From positions 122,129 to 186,128 of the forward strand of contig CAVORB010000025.1 in assembly GCA_963698495.1 (NCBI GenBank): DNA of 64,000 nt. Direction: 5' to 3'. Positions within the stretch are counted from its first letter, which is position 1. Each line of letters opens with the position of its first letter. The position numbers and the translations under genes are program-made. This document shows positions 55,447 to 63,892 of the stretch, one piece after another. Source of the stretch: CAVORB01 sp963698495. GTDB taxonomy: Bacteria > Pseudomonadota > Gammaproteobacteria > Chromatiales > Chromatiaceae. Under the pieces are notes generated by a model. That model was given only the letters and a program-made list of their open reading frames with translations, did not search any database and was not told the origin of the DNA.

Positions 55447-56503
55447 TCAGGTCTCGCGCCGCTTGGCCGCTGCCTGGGCCAGCTCCCGCAGCATGGGGAC
55501 GGTGTCGCCCCAGCCGACGCAGGCGTCGGTGACGCTCTGGCCGTAGATCAGGTCCTCGTCCGGCGTCAGGTCCTGGCGGCCGGCCACCAGGTGGCTCTCG
55601 ATCATGACGCCGATGATGCGGCGGTCACCGCGGGCGATCTGGCCGGCCACGTCCCGCGCCACCTGGATCTGTTTCTCCGGCTTCTTGCGGCTGTTGGCGT
55701 GGCTGAAGTCGATCATGATCTTGGGCGACAGCCCCGCCGCGGTGATCTCCTCCGCGGCGATGTTCACGCTCTCGGTGTCGTAGTTCGGCCGCTTTCCGCC
55801 GCGCAGGATGATGTGGGTGTCCTCATTGCCGGCGGTGCTGAAGATGGCCGAATGGCCGTCCTTGGTGAGCGACAGGAACACGTGAGGCCCGGCCGCCGCG
55901 TGAATGGCGTCGATGGCGACCTTGACCGAGCCGTCGGTGGCGTTCTTGAAGCCGACCGGGCAGGACAGGCCCGAGGCCAGCTCCCGATGGCCCTGGCTCT
56001 CGGTGGTGCGGGCGCCGATCGCGCCCCAGCTGATGAGATCGGCGATGTACTGGGGGCTGATCAGGTCGAGGAACTCTGTGCCGGCCGGCATGCCCATCTC
56101 CGCCAGGTCGAGCAGCAGCTTGCGGGCGACCCGCAGGCCCTGGTTGATCTCGAAGCTGCCGTCGAGGTTGGGGTCGTTGATCAGGCCCTTCCAGCCGACC
56201 GTGGTGCGCGGCTTCTCGAAGTAGACCCGCATCACGATCATCAGGTCTTCCTTGAGCTCCTCGCGCAGCTCGCACAGGCCGCGCGCATACTCGCAGGCGG
56301 CCCGCGGATCGTGGACCGAGCAGGGGCCGACCACCACCAGCAGGCGGTCGTCGCTCGCCGTGGAGAATGCGCTGGATGTCGCGGCGGGCGTTGAAGACGG
56401 TCTCCGCCGCCCGCTCGCTGATCGGGAATTCCTCGTGCAGGGCCTTGGGCGGGGCCACCTGCTTGATGTCGCGGATGCGTAGGTCGTCGGTCTGGTGATG
56501 CAT
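55447..56503 (-). pseudogene. aroG: 3-deoxy-7-phosphoheptulonate synthase, one frameshift near the N-terminus
   Basis: DAHP synthase joins erythrose 4-phosphate and phosphoenolpyruvate, the first step of aromatic synthesis. The ATG at 56503 gives MHHQTDDLRIRDIKQVAPPK...FNARRDIQRILHG, then one extra base around 56353-56358. In the next frame the gene continues DDRLLVVVGPCSVHDPRAACEYA to FEKPRTTVGWKGLINDPNLDGSF, GLSCPVGFKNATDGSV, SKIMIDFSHANS-like LSPKIMIDFSHANSRK and VTDACVGWGDT. The family would be the AroF/G/H type. Catalytic residues are all present, so a sequence error is the simplest explanation. Confidence 0.88.
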
Positions 56504-56566
56504 GGGCTCGGGCGCGGCAAAGGGCGGAAACGCAAAAGTATAAACGAAACTCGGGCCGTCTCGGCC

Positions 56567-57442
56567 TCAGGGCAAGACGAAGGCCAGGGTCAGGGGTATG
56601 GTCAGCAGGCTTGCCAGGTTGCCCCAGATGACGATCGAGGCCACGGTCTCCGGCTCCTGGCCGTATTGCTCGGCCAGCACGTAGTTGAGCACCGCGGGCG
56701 GCAGCACGGCGAACAGAACCAGCTGGCGCGCCAGTGATTCCTCCAGCGGCAGCACCAGCAGCAGCGGCAGGGCGACCGCCAGCCCAGCTACGGGCCGCAG
56801 TCCGGCCCCCAGTATGCCGACCCGCCAGTGGGACCAGTCCGCATCCTTTAGGCGCACACCCAGGGCGAACAGCATCAGCGGAATGGATACCTGGCCGAGC
56901 ATCTCGACCCCCACGGCCAGCGGCCGCGGCAGGTGCAGCTGCAGGAGCGAGAAGCCAAGGCCAAGCAGGCAGGCCATCACCATGGGTATCCGCAGCAGGC
57001 GGGCCAGGCTGGCGCCGGGGTCCAGCATGCGGACCCCGACGGTGAAGTGCATCAGGTTCTCCACCAGGAAAACCACCACCGCCGCCGGCAGGGCCTGCTC
57101 GCCGAAGGCCAGCACCGCCAGCGGCAGCCCCATGTTGCCCGAGTTGTTGAACATCGACGGCGGCACCAGGGTGCGCCAGGCCGTGCCAGTGACCCGGCTC
57201 ACCGCGAGCGCGACCAGCCCCGAGCCCAGCACGACCAGCAGCGCGCCGAGGGCAAGGTCCAGGTAAAGGCCGATCTGGAAATCCTTCCCGGACAGGACGT
57301 CGAAGATCAGGGCGGGAATGAAGACGTCGAGGTTGATGCGGTTGGCCGCCGACATATCCGGCCCGTGCCGGCGGGCGTAGAGCCAGCCGACCAGCACCAG
57401 CCCGAACACGGGCGCGACGATGGAGAGGATCTGGTAGATCAC
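56567..57442 (-). CDS. AEC-family membrane transporter (auxin efflux carrier type)
   Basis: 291 residues, about ten membrane helices. Family signs: an N-terminal helix with VAPVFGLVLVGWLYARR, a central helix break NSGNMGLPLAVLAFGEQAL with the conserved N-x-G-N-x-G-x-P, and a C-terminal half with VSIPLMLFALGVRL and AVLPPAVLNYVLAEQYGQEPETVASIVI. AEC proteins export or exchange organic acids such as malate or auxin-like compounds. The substrate here is unknown. It lies downstream of the DAHP synthase gene in the opposite sense of the following small gene. Confidence 0.9.
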   Translation of the reverse strand: MIYQILSIVAPVFGLVLVGWLYARRHGPDMSAANRINLDVFIPALIFDVLSGKDFQIGLYLDLALGALLVVLGSGLVALAVSRVTGTAWRTLVPPSMFNNSGNMGLPLAVLAFGEQALPAAVVVFLVENLMHFTVGVRMLDPGASLARLLRIPMVMACLLGLGFSLLQLHLPRPLAVGVEMLGQVSIPLMLFALGVRLKDADWSHWRVGILGAGLRPVAGLAVALPLLLVLPLEESLARQLVLFAVLPPAVLNYVLAEQYGQEPETVASIVIWGNLASLLTIPLTLAFVLP

Positions 57443-57667
57443 CGGGGGTCAGGGCAGGCGCCGGGTGTCACCGCTCAGCGGGTCGCCGGTTCCGTGGCCG
57501 CGGCAGCGGCGCCCTGCCCACGGGCTCACCCTGACGGATCAGATCCACGACCGTCTCGCACATGGTTCGGCGTTGCCTCTTGTGGTGGATGTCCGGGAGC
57601 GGCCCTTGGCGAGTCCGGTCTCGATCGGCCACAATTCTACGCAATCCAGATCAGGAAACGGTTAGCG

Positions 57668-57973
57668 ATGAGACAGAAGAAGGTTTTTCCGGGTATCGAC
57701 AAGACCCCGAAGGGTGGGATGACGCCAACCGGAAACATCATCCGCGATGCCTGGGTGTTCGGCATCATCCCCGAGACGGAGACCTGCGCCGGCTGGACCG
57801 TGCAGAGGATCGAGGCCCTGTACGACCAGGTGGCGGCCGCGTGGCAGCCGTACGGCCATCTCGCCTCGCGCCTCCCGCCCGAGCTGCGGGAACGCCACGC
57901 GCGCATCTACGCGGCGGCCGTCGAGCGGGCTCGCGCCGAGGGCTGGGACCCCGAGCTGGGCGACGACGACTGA
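57668..57973 (+). CDS. Conserved hypothetical protein (101 aa)
   Basis: ATG at 57668 (MRQKKVFPGIDKTPKGGMTP); upstream in-frame sequence is not coding-like. It is soluble, with a Pro/Gly-rich N-terminal segment, a Trp-rich middle (GNIIRDAWVFGIIPETETCAGWTVQRIEALYDQVAAAW) and a helical acidic C-terminus. It looks well folded and is not a random frame. I recognise no named family. It is divergent from the AEC transporter gene and convergent on frdB; the ~225 bases between the AEC gene and it carry no clear signal. Confidence 0.7.
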   Translation: MRQKKVFPGIDKTPKGGMTPTGNIIRDAWVFGIIPETETCAGWTVQRIEALYDQVAAAWQPYGHLASRLPPELRERHARIYAAAVERARAEGWDPELGDDD

Positions 57974-58051
57974 GTCCGCGCTCCGGCAGATCCTGGAGCG
58001 CCGGGTAGTGGGCCTTCGCCGCCGCGGCTGACCCCGGCGGCGAGGCCGGGC

Positions 58052-58783
58052 TCAGGTCTCGCCGCGGAGTCCCGCCAAGGCCATCTTCCTGCGCACGAAC
58101 GCGATCTGGGTCTGGAGCGACAGGCCCTTCGGGCAGATGTCGTGGCAGCCGAGCAGGCTCATGCAGCCGAACACCCCGTCGTCGTCGCCGATGACCTGGT
58201 AGAAGTCGGGGTCGGTGCGCTGGTCCTTGGGGTCGGCGCGGAAGCGGGCGATCTTGTTGATGCCGACCGCGCCCACGAAATCCTCGCGCATGCGTGCGGT
58301 GCCGCAGGCGCTCACGCAGCAGCCGCACTCGATGCAGCGGTCGAGCTCGTAGATGTGCTCGGCGAGGTCCGGGTCCATGGGGTCCTCGAGCCGGTCGACG
58401 TCCGGCTGCCCGGCCAGATGGACCCAGGTTTCCAGCCGCTCGCTCATGGCGCGCATCCACTTGCCCGTGTTCACCGAAAGGTCCGCGATCAGCTCGAAGG
58501 TCGGCAGCGGCAGCAGGGTGATCTCCGCCGGCAGGGACTCCGTGAGGGTGCGGCAGGCCAGGCCCGGTCTGCCGTTGATCACCATGGCGCAGCTCCCGCA
58601 CACCCCGGCGCGGCAAACGAAGTCGAAGGCAAGGCCCGGGTCCTGCTCGTCGCGGATCAGGTTGAGGGCGATGAACAGCGTCATGCCCGGCGACTCCTCC
58701 AGGCGGTAGCGCTCCATGCGCGGCCGGCTGTCGGGGTCGGCGGGGGTGTGACGGAAGACGTTGAAGGTCAGGGTCCGGCTCAT
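58052..58783 (-). CDS. frdB: Fumarate reductase iron-sulfur subunit FrdB
   Basis: 243 residues. 2Fe-2S ligands in CRAGVCGSCAMVINGRPGLAC (~57-77), 4Fe-4S in CIECGCC (~150) and 3Fe-4S in CMSLLGCHDICPKGLSL (~205-221). It relays electrons between the dihaem cytochrome b FrdC and the flavoprotein FrdA. The arrangement and the sequence are close to Wolinella-type fumarate reductase. Start overlaps the frdA stop by 4 bases. It lacks the extra CCG domains of the SdhE-type complexes. A succinate dehydrogenase role cannot be excluded. Confidence 0.93.
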   Translation of the reverse strand: MSRTLTFNVFRHTPADPDSRPRMERYRLEESPGMTLFIALNLIRDEQDPGLAFDFVCRAGVCGSCAMVINGRPGLACRTLTESLPAEITLLPLPTFELIADLSVNTGKWMRAMSERLETWVHLAGQPDVDRLEDPMDPDLAEHIYELDRCIECGCCVSACGTARMREDFVGAVGINKIARFRADPKDQRTDPDFYQVIGDDDGVFGCMSLLGCHDICPKGLSLQTQIAFVRRKMALAGLRGET

Positions 58784-60756
58784 CGCTCGCGCTCCTGGAT
58801 GCGTTCGTTGTTCGCGCGATACTGCTCCGGGAGCAGGTGGCGGAAGGGCATCAGCGCCTCCTGGACGGCGTAGCGGTCGCGGGACCCGGCCTGCGTGGCG
58901 TCGACGTCGGCCTGGCGGCTTGTCGTGTCCGGGTGCTCGACGATGTTCTTGGTGCCGTAACCGCGGAATCCGGGCGGAAGCTCCATGGTCTTGACGTCCA
59001 TGGGCTCGTACTCCAACGAGGGCAGGTCGTCGCCCTCGCCGGGCCAGGAGAATAGGGTGCGTTTCAGCCAGTCGCGGTCGTTGCGCTCTGGATGATCCTC
59101 GCGGAAGTGGGCGCCGCGGCTCTCGGTGCGCCGCAGCGCCCCCAAGGCCGCCCCGAGCGCGATCTTCAACATTTTCGGCAGCCGATAGGCCAGCACCAGC
59201 TCCGGATTGGCGGCGGGGTGCCGGCAGCACACGCCGACTTTGTGGCTGCGCTGGAGCAGGTCCTTGAGCTCCTCGACCGCCTCCTCGAGGTGTGGACCGT
59301 TGCGGAACAGGCCGACCTTCGTCATCATCACCTGCTCCATGCGCTTGCGCAGCGCCACCGGGTGCTCGCTGCCCTTGGTGTCGAGCAGTGCGGCGAGCTT
59401 GGCCTGCTCGCGGTCGAGGAACTCCTTGGCCAGCGCGGTGGAGATGTCGAGCTCGCCTTCCGGCGCGGCGCAGAAGTCCGCCACGTACTCCGAGACCAGC
59501 ATGCCCGAGACCACGGTCTCCGCTACCGAGTTGCCTCCCAGGCGGTTGAAGCCGTGCATGTCCCAGCAGGCGACCTCGCCGCAGGCGAACAGGCCGCGCA
59601 GCCAGGGGCTCTCCCCGCGGTGGTCGGTGCGGATGCCGCCCATCGAATAGTGCTGGGTGGGCCGCACGGGGATCCACTTCTCGGCCGGGTCGATGCCGAG
59701 AAAGTACTGGCAGATGTCCTTGACCTCGCGCAGGTTCTTTTCGATGTGGGCGCGTCCCAGCACCGTGATATCCAGCCACAGATGGTCGCCGAAGCGTCCC
59801 GGGACGCCCTTGCCCGAGCGCATGTGCTCGGCCATGCGGCGCGAGACCACGTCGCGGGAGGCGAGCTCCTTCTTCTCCGGCTCGTAGTCGGGCATGAACC
59901 TGTGCCCGTCCGTGTCCCGCAGGAGGCCGCCGTCGCCGCGGCAGCCCTCGGTCACCAGGATGCCGGCGGGCACGATGGCGGTCGGATGGAACTGCACCGC
60001 CTCCAGGTTGGCGAGCCGGGCGACCCCGGTCTCCAGCGCGATGGCCTGACCGATGCCCTCGTTGATGACGGCGTTGGTCGAGACGCCGTAGATGCGCCCG
60101 TAGCCGCCGGTGGCCATCACCGTCGCACGGGCCAGGTAGGCGCTCAGCTCGCCGGTGACGAGGTTGCGCACCACCGCGCCCTGACAACGGGCGCCGTCGT
60201 GGATGAGGGCCAGCGCCTCCATGCGCTCGTGCACCGGGATCGACTCGGCGATGGCCCGGTCGCCGAGGGTGTAGAGCATGGCGTGGCCGGTCCCGTCGGA
60301 GGTGTAGCAGGTGCGCCACTTCTTGGTGCCGCCGAAGTCGCGCGCGGTGATGAGTCCGTTGGCCTCTTGCGGCGCCATCAGGGTCACCCGTTCGCCGTTG
60401 ATCACGGCGCCGTGCGCGCCCTTGCGCACCCGGTTCCAGGGCACTCCCCAGGCGGCCAGCTCGCGCACGGCCTTGGGCGCCATGTGGGTGAACATGCGCG
60501 CGACCACCTGGTCGCAGCCCCAGTCGCTGCCGCGCACCGTGTCCGCGAAGTGCACGTCCTCGTTGTCGCCGGCGCCTTTGACGCAGTTGGCGAGGCTCGC
60601 CTGCATGCCGCCCTGGGCCGCGACCGAATGCGAGCGCTTGGCCGGCACCAGCGACAGGATCAGGGTGTCGAGTCCGCGCCGCTTCACCCCGATGGCCGTG
60701 CGCAGTCCCGCGAGCCCGCCGCCGATCACCAGCACGTCGGTGTAGATGATCCTCAT
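58780..60756 (-). CDS. frdA: Fumarate reductase flavoprotein subunit FrdA
   Basis: 658 residues. Binds FAD covalently and reduces fumarate to succinate, or the reverse. Features: the FAD fold VLVIGGGLAGLRTAIG, the histidyl-FAD segment KRSHSVAAQGGMQASL, GSDWGCDQVVARMF, RDFGGTKKWRTCYTSDGTGH, TEGCRGDGGLLRDTDGHRFM, HYSMGGIRTDHRG and the GEVACWDMHGFNRLGGNS segment with catalytic Arg/His positions. Near-identical wording to Wolinella succinogenes FrdA, as I remember it, places it in the QFR group. No Tat signal, so it is cytoplasmic. Overlaps frdC and frdB by 4 bases. Confidence 0.95.
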   Translation of the reverse strand: MRIIYTDVLVIGGGLAGLRTAIGVKRRGLDTLILSLVPAKRSHSVAAQGGMQASLANCVKGAGDNEDVHFADTVRGSDWGCDQVVARMFTHMAPKAVRELAAWGVPWNRVRKGAHGAVINGERVTLMAPQEANGLITARDFGGTKKWRTCYTSDGTGHAMLYTLGDRAIAESIPVHERMEALALIHDGARCQGAVVRNLVTGELSAYLARATVMATGGYGRIYGVSTNAVINEGIGQAIALETGVARLANLEAVQFHPTAIVPAGILVTEGCRGDGGLLRDTDGHRFMPDYEPEKKELASRDVVSRRMAEHMRSGKGVPGRFGDHLWLDITVLGRAHIEKNLREVKDICQYFLGIDPAEKWIPVRPTQHYSMGGIRTDHRGESPWLRGLFACGEVACWDMHGFNRLGGNSVAETVVSGMLVSEYVADFCAAPEGELDISTALAKEFLDREQAKLAALLDTKGSEHPVALRKRMEQVMMTKVGLFRNGPHLEEAVEELKDLLQRSHKVGVCCRHPAANPELVLAYRLPKMLKIALGAALGALRRTESRGAHFREDHPERNDRDWLKRTLFSWPGEGDDLPSLEYEPMDVKTMELPPGFRGYGTKNIVEHPDTTSRQADVDATQAGSRDRYAVQEALMPFRHLLPEQYRANNERIQERER

Positions 60757-61487
60757 GGCCCCTCTCCCGCCCAGGCCGGGGTGTAGAGCTCGCCCGCGTT
60801 CGGGGCATGCTCGATGCCGATCTTGACGTAGGCCGCGAGGGACGCCAGCCCCAGGGCGATGAAGAAGACGGTCAGGGCCCACTTGGCGCCCTTGAGCCGC
60901 GCCCGGGTGCGGTCCGGATCGGGGCTCTCGAACCAGCCCCACTTGACCGCCAGCCGGTAGAGCCCGATGCCGCCGTGGAGCTCCACCGCGAACAGCAGCG
61001 TCAGGTACAGGGGCCACATGCGGCCGGTCCAGACCCGGTCGGCGGAGGCATAGGGGCCGATGAGCTCCGGCCGGGTCATCATCAGGTACAGGTGCACCGA
61101 GGCGAGGAAGAACATGGCGAACCCGGTGATCACCTGCACCAGCCACAGGGTGGTGTCGCCGTGGCGCATGGTCCGGGTGTGTTGCCAGAAGGCGCGGTAC
61201 TGAAGCCAGTTGGCGGGGAACTTGCGCAGCGCCAGGGCGGCGTGAAGCACGATGACCAGGAAGACGGCGGCGACGAACGCGGACACCAGCGCCGGGAAGC
61301 CGCGCCCGAAAAAGAAGTAGCCCTCGAAGAAGCGGGCGACGGTCCAGAAGGCATCCTTGCCCAGGAGGATCGAGGAGACGAAGAACATGTGCAGCCACAT
61401 GAACAGGGCGAGGAACAGCCCCGACAGGCTCTGCAGCAGATCCAGTCGGGCGGGCCAGGCGGAGGGCCCGGGGGAGAGGGTCTTCAT
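60753..61487 (-). CDS. frdC: Fumarate reductase dihaem cytochrome b subunit FrdC
   Basis: 244 residues from the ATG at 61487. Five membrane helices. Four haem-ligand histidines stand in the segments FMWLHMFFVSSILLG, VLHAALALRKFP, SVHLYLMMTRPELIGP and VELHGGIGLYRLAVKWGW, each alignable to Wolinella FrdC. A Glu precedes the last His by two residues, as in the Wolinella E-pathway. It anchors FrdAB and oxidises menaquinol or reduces quinone. The ATG is not preceded by a clear ribosome site and a longer start is possible. Confidence 0.93.
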   Translation of the reverse strand: MKTLSPGPSAWPARLDLLQSLSGLFLALFMWLHMFFVSSILLGKDAFWTVARFFEGYFFFGRGFPALVSAFVAAVFLVIVLHAALALRKFPANWLQYRAFWQHTRTMRHGDTTLWLVQVITGFAMFFLASVHLYLMMTRPELIGPYASADRVWTGRMWPLYLTLLFAVELHGGIGLYRLAVKWGWFESPDPDRTRARLKGAKWALTVFFIALGLASLAAYVKIGIEHAPNAGELYTPAWAGEGP

Positions 61488-61829
61488 CCAGGTAGGAGCG
61501 GAATCTTCTTGTTGTAGGAAATCCGTAATATTAGTGTTTTCTTCTTCGCTGACGAAGCGATTGCTTGCGGGAATGTGATCTCGCTCAAGATCGGGCGATG
61601 AAACCCTGGCAGCCGGCATCGGCGCCCACTCTGACGCCATGCGGCCGTCGTATCGGTCCCCGGCCTGGGCGGGCTGTCCCGACGATAGGTGCGACCCGGC
61701 TCCCCGAGATAGAATCTGGCCGTCCGCGAACGCCCGCGATTGAGAAGCAAGGCTGTTTGCCGAGACCGGTGATTCCGCCCTTTTCCGGGGCGTCCGCGAT
61801 ACCGTTTCTGTTGCCAAGGGGTTCGGCCG
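61488..61829. other. Intergenic region between frdC and the LEA14-like gene
   Basis: About 340 bases serving two divergent genes. Near frdC the minus strand has an AT-rich patch with TAATAT about 50 bases before the start codon and a short CTTCG-TCAG-CGAAG hairpin. No FNR or ArcA consensus was found by eye. Nothing else stands out in the rest of the gap. Confidence 0.4.
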
Positions 61830-62309
61830 ATGCCTGGGAAAGTGCTGCTCGCCGCTGCATTCTTGATCCTCGCGATGCTCGCGGGCTGTGCGAGCGTCAC
61901 GAAGCCTTGGATCGCGCCGGAGGTTGCTCTGTCCGGGCTTCGAGTCAAGGAGCTGGGGCTCGTCCAGCAGTCCTTCGTCGTCACCCTGAACATTCGGAAT
62001 CCGAACGACCGCGCGCTGCCGCTCAGCGCGATGACCTATCGCCTGTCCCTCGAGGGAACCGAGCTTGCGACCGGGGGCGGCGTCCTTGAACGCCAGATCC
62101 CGGCGTTCGGCGAGGAGACGGTTGACGTCGAGGTGGTCAGCGAGCTGTTCGGGCTGCTGCAGCGATTGCCGGCGCTGGCGATGAAGGACGAGCCGCTGGC
62201 CTGGAGGATAGCGGGGACGGCAACGCTCACGGGTGGGCTGGTCACCCTTCCTTACTGGTACTCGGGTGAGATCGACCCCCGGCAACTGATCGCCGCTGCG
62301 CCCCGCTGA
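61830..62309 (+). CDS. LEA14-like (WHy domain) lipoprotein
   Basis: 159 residues. The lipobox LAGC (~17-20) follows a hydrophobic signal, so a lipid-modified envelope protein is expected. The mature part has the LEA-2/WHy pattern: VKELGLVQQSFVVTLNIRNPNDRALPLSAMTYRLSLEGTELATG, then a second sheet ending VTLPYWYSGEIDPR. Such proteins are linked to desiccation or stress protection in plants; in bacteria their function is unclear. It stands alone upstream of the sulfur-globule-like gene. Confidence 0.88.
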   Translation: MPGKVLLAAAFLILAMLAGCASVTKPWIAPEVALSGLRVKELGLVQQSFVVTLNIRNPNDRALPLSAMTYRLSLEGTELATGGGVLERQIPAFGEETVDVEVVSELFGLLQRLPALAMKDEPLAWRIAGTATLTGGLVTLPYWYSGEIDPRQLIAAAPR

Positions 62310-62454
62310 CGGCGGGTCGCAGGTCCAGGGTCTGAGGAGCGACAAGGCCCGCTTCGAGCCAGTCGCTGCATCTTTCATCCGTCCGTCTTGACCACCGAAC
62401 CCCGATAAGTCCGCGCTAATATACTAAGCTTCAAGGTGCGGAAGCGCTTTCCGC

Positions 62455-62481
62455 CCGGCCGGTTCGGTAGGCTCCGGCCGG
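62455..62481 (+). promoter_or_regulatory. Hairpin in the leader of the sulfur-globule-like gene
   Basis: Two copies of the palindrome CCGGCCGG flank an 11-base loop, giving an 8-bp stem just before the ribosome site (AGGAGG) of the gene at 62500. This could modulate translation or mRNA stability. Confidence 0.4.
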
Positions 62482-62499
62482 CAACGCAGGAGGTGTTTC

Positions 62500-62868
62500 A
62501 TGAAACGGCATTCGACGTTTGCTACCGCACTGCTCGCCACCCTGCTCTTGGCCGTCCCCGTGGAGTCGCAGGCCTTCTTCGGCTTCTTCGGAGGCGGGTT
62601 CGGCTTTGGCTTCGGCGGCGGGTACCGCGGATGGGGCGGGCCGGGCTGGTGGGGCCCCGGTTATTGGGGCGGCCCCGGCTGGGGTTACGGCCATCACTGG
62701 TACCGTCCCTACCGCTGGCGCTACGGGCCTTACGGCTGGGGCCGTCGTCACTGGTGGGGTTATCCTTCCTTCGGCTATCCCTATCACGGTCTGATTCAGC
62801 CCTACGCGCTGGTCCCGCAAGTCGTCGTGCCGGCGATACAGGCCCCCGCCACGGCGAAGGAGAAATAG
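62500..62868 (+). CDS. Small secreted Gly/Tyr/Trp-rich protein, sulfur-globule-like
   Basis: 122 residues with AGGAGG 9 bases before the ATG. A signal peptide ends near VESQA-FFGFF. The mature protein is almost entirely Gly, Tyr, Trp, Phe, Pro and Arg (FGGGFGFGFGGGYRG, WWGPGYWGGPGWG, YRPYRWRYGPYGWGRRHWWG) with a short Val/Ala/Pro tail. This composition and length fit the classic sulfur-globule envelope proteins (SgpA/B type) of sulfur bacteria. It is close to the signal and repeat style of the longer protein at 6923-7498. Homology is a resemblance, and other aromatic-rich secreted proteins exist. Confidence 0.7.
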   Translation: MKRHSTFATALLATLLLAVPVESQAFFGFFGGGFGFGFGGGYRGWGGPGWWGPGYWGGPGWGYGHHWYRPYRWRYGPYGWGRRHWWGYPSFGYPYHGLIQPYALVPQVVVPAIQAPATAKEK

Positions 62869-63001
62869 CTGCAAACCAGGCGGCGATTCCGACGCGCCGC
62901 CGCCCGGGCCGCACCCGCGCGCCCGGGCACGGTTCCGTCTCTGACCGCCGACTCCCATGGGCTGGCGGGAGCGACGGGCGATCGTGATACCATCCGCGCC
63001 C

Positions 63002-63844
63002 ATGCTGACTTACCCCGACATCGATCCCGTCGCGCTCTCCCTCGGGCCGCTGAAGGTCCATTGGTACGGCCTCATGTACCTGATCGGCTTCGCGGCCTTC
63101 TGGGCTTTGGGCCGCTACCGCGCCGCCCGGCCGGGATCGGCCTGGACGGCGCAGATGGTGGACGACGTGCTCTTCTACGGCGTCGCGGGGACCATCGTCG
63201 GCGGGCGCCTGGGCTATATGCTCTTCTACGGCTTCGATCAGCTTGCCGAGAATCCCCTCAATATCCTGAAGATCTGGCAGGGTGGCATGTCCTTCCACGG
63301 CGGGCTGGTGGGGGTCATGGTGGCCATGTGGCTGTTCGGGCGCCGCAACGGCCGGGCGTTCTTCGAGGTCACGGACTTCATCGTCCCCCTGGTGCCCGTC
63401 GGGCTTTTCACCGGGCGTATCGGTAACTTCATCAACGGCGAGCTGTGGGGCCGGGTGACCGATGTGCCCTGGGGTGTGCGTCTGCCCTGCGACCGGTTTC
63501 CGCTCGACTGCCGGGATCTGCCCGCGGGCACGGAATGGAGCCTGCCCCTGCATCCCTCCCAGCTCTACGAGGCCGCGCTCGAGGGCCTCTTGCTGTTCGT
63601 GATCGTCTGGATCTTCTCCGCACGCCCCCGGCCGACGATGGCGGTATCGGGGTTGTTCCTGCTTGGCTATGGCCTTTTCCGTTTCGCGGTGGAGCTGGTC
63701 CGCACCCCGGATGCGCATCTCGGCTATCTGGCCTACGGCTGGCTCACCATGGGCCAGGTCTTGAGTCTGCCGATGATCCTGTTCGGTGGATTGCTTCTGC
63801 TTCTGGCCTATCGACACAAGGCGGCGGGCTCCGTGTCCGCGTAG
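63002..63844 (+). CDS. lgt: Prolipoprotein diacylglyceryl transferase Lgt
   Basis: 280 residues from the ATG at 63002. About seven helices. Motifs: PLKVHWYGLMYLIGFAAFW, the segment IVGGRLGYMLFYGFDQLAENP, GGMSFHGGLVGVMVAMWLF, GLFTGRIGNFINGELWGRVTD with the Lgt signature G-R-x-G-N-F-x-N-x-E, and HPSQLYEAALEGLLLF. It transfers diacylglyceryl from phosphatidylglycerol to the lipobox Cys of prolipoproteins in the inner membrane. Confidence 0.97.
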   Translation: MLTYPDIDPVALSLGPLKVHWYGLMYLIGFAAFWALGRYRAARPGSAWTAQMVDDVLFYGVAGTIVGGRLGYMLFYGFDQLAENPLNILKIWQGGMSFHGGLVGVMVAMWLFGRRNGRAFFEVTDFIVPLVPVGLFTGRIGNFINGELWGRVTDVPWGVRLPCDRFPLDCRDLPAGTEWSLPLHPSQLYEAALEGLLLFVIVWIFSARPRPTMAVSGLFLLGYGLFRFAVELVRTPDAHLGYLAYGWLTMGQVLSLPMILFGGLLLLLAYRHKAAGSVSA

Positions 63845-63892
63845 CATTTCAACCGGGCGCGGACACCCATCGGTTGGTCCCGTCGTCCGCCG

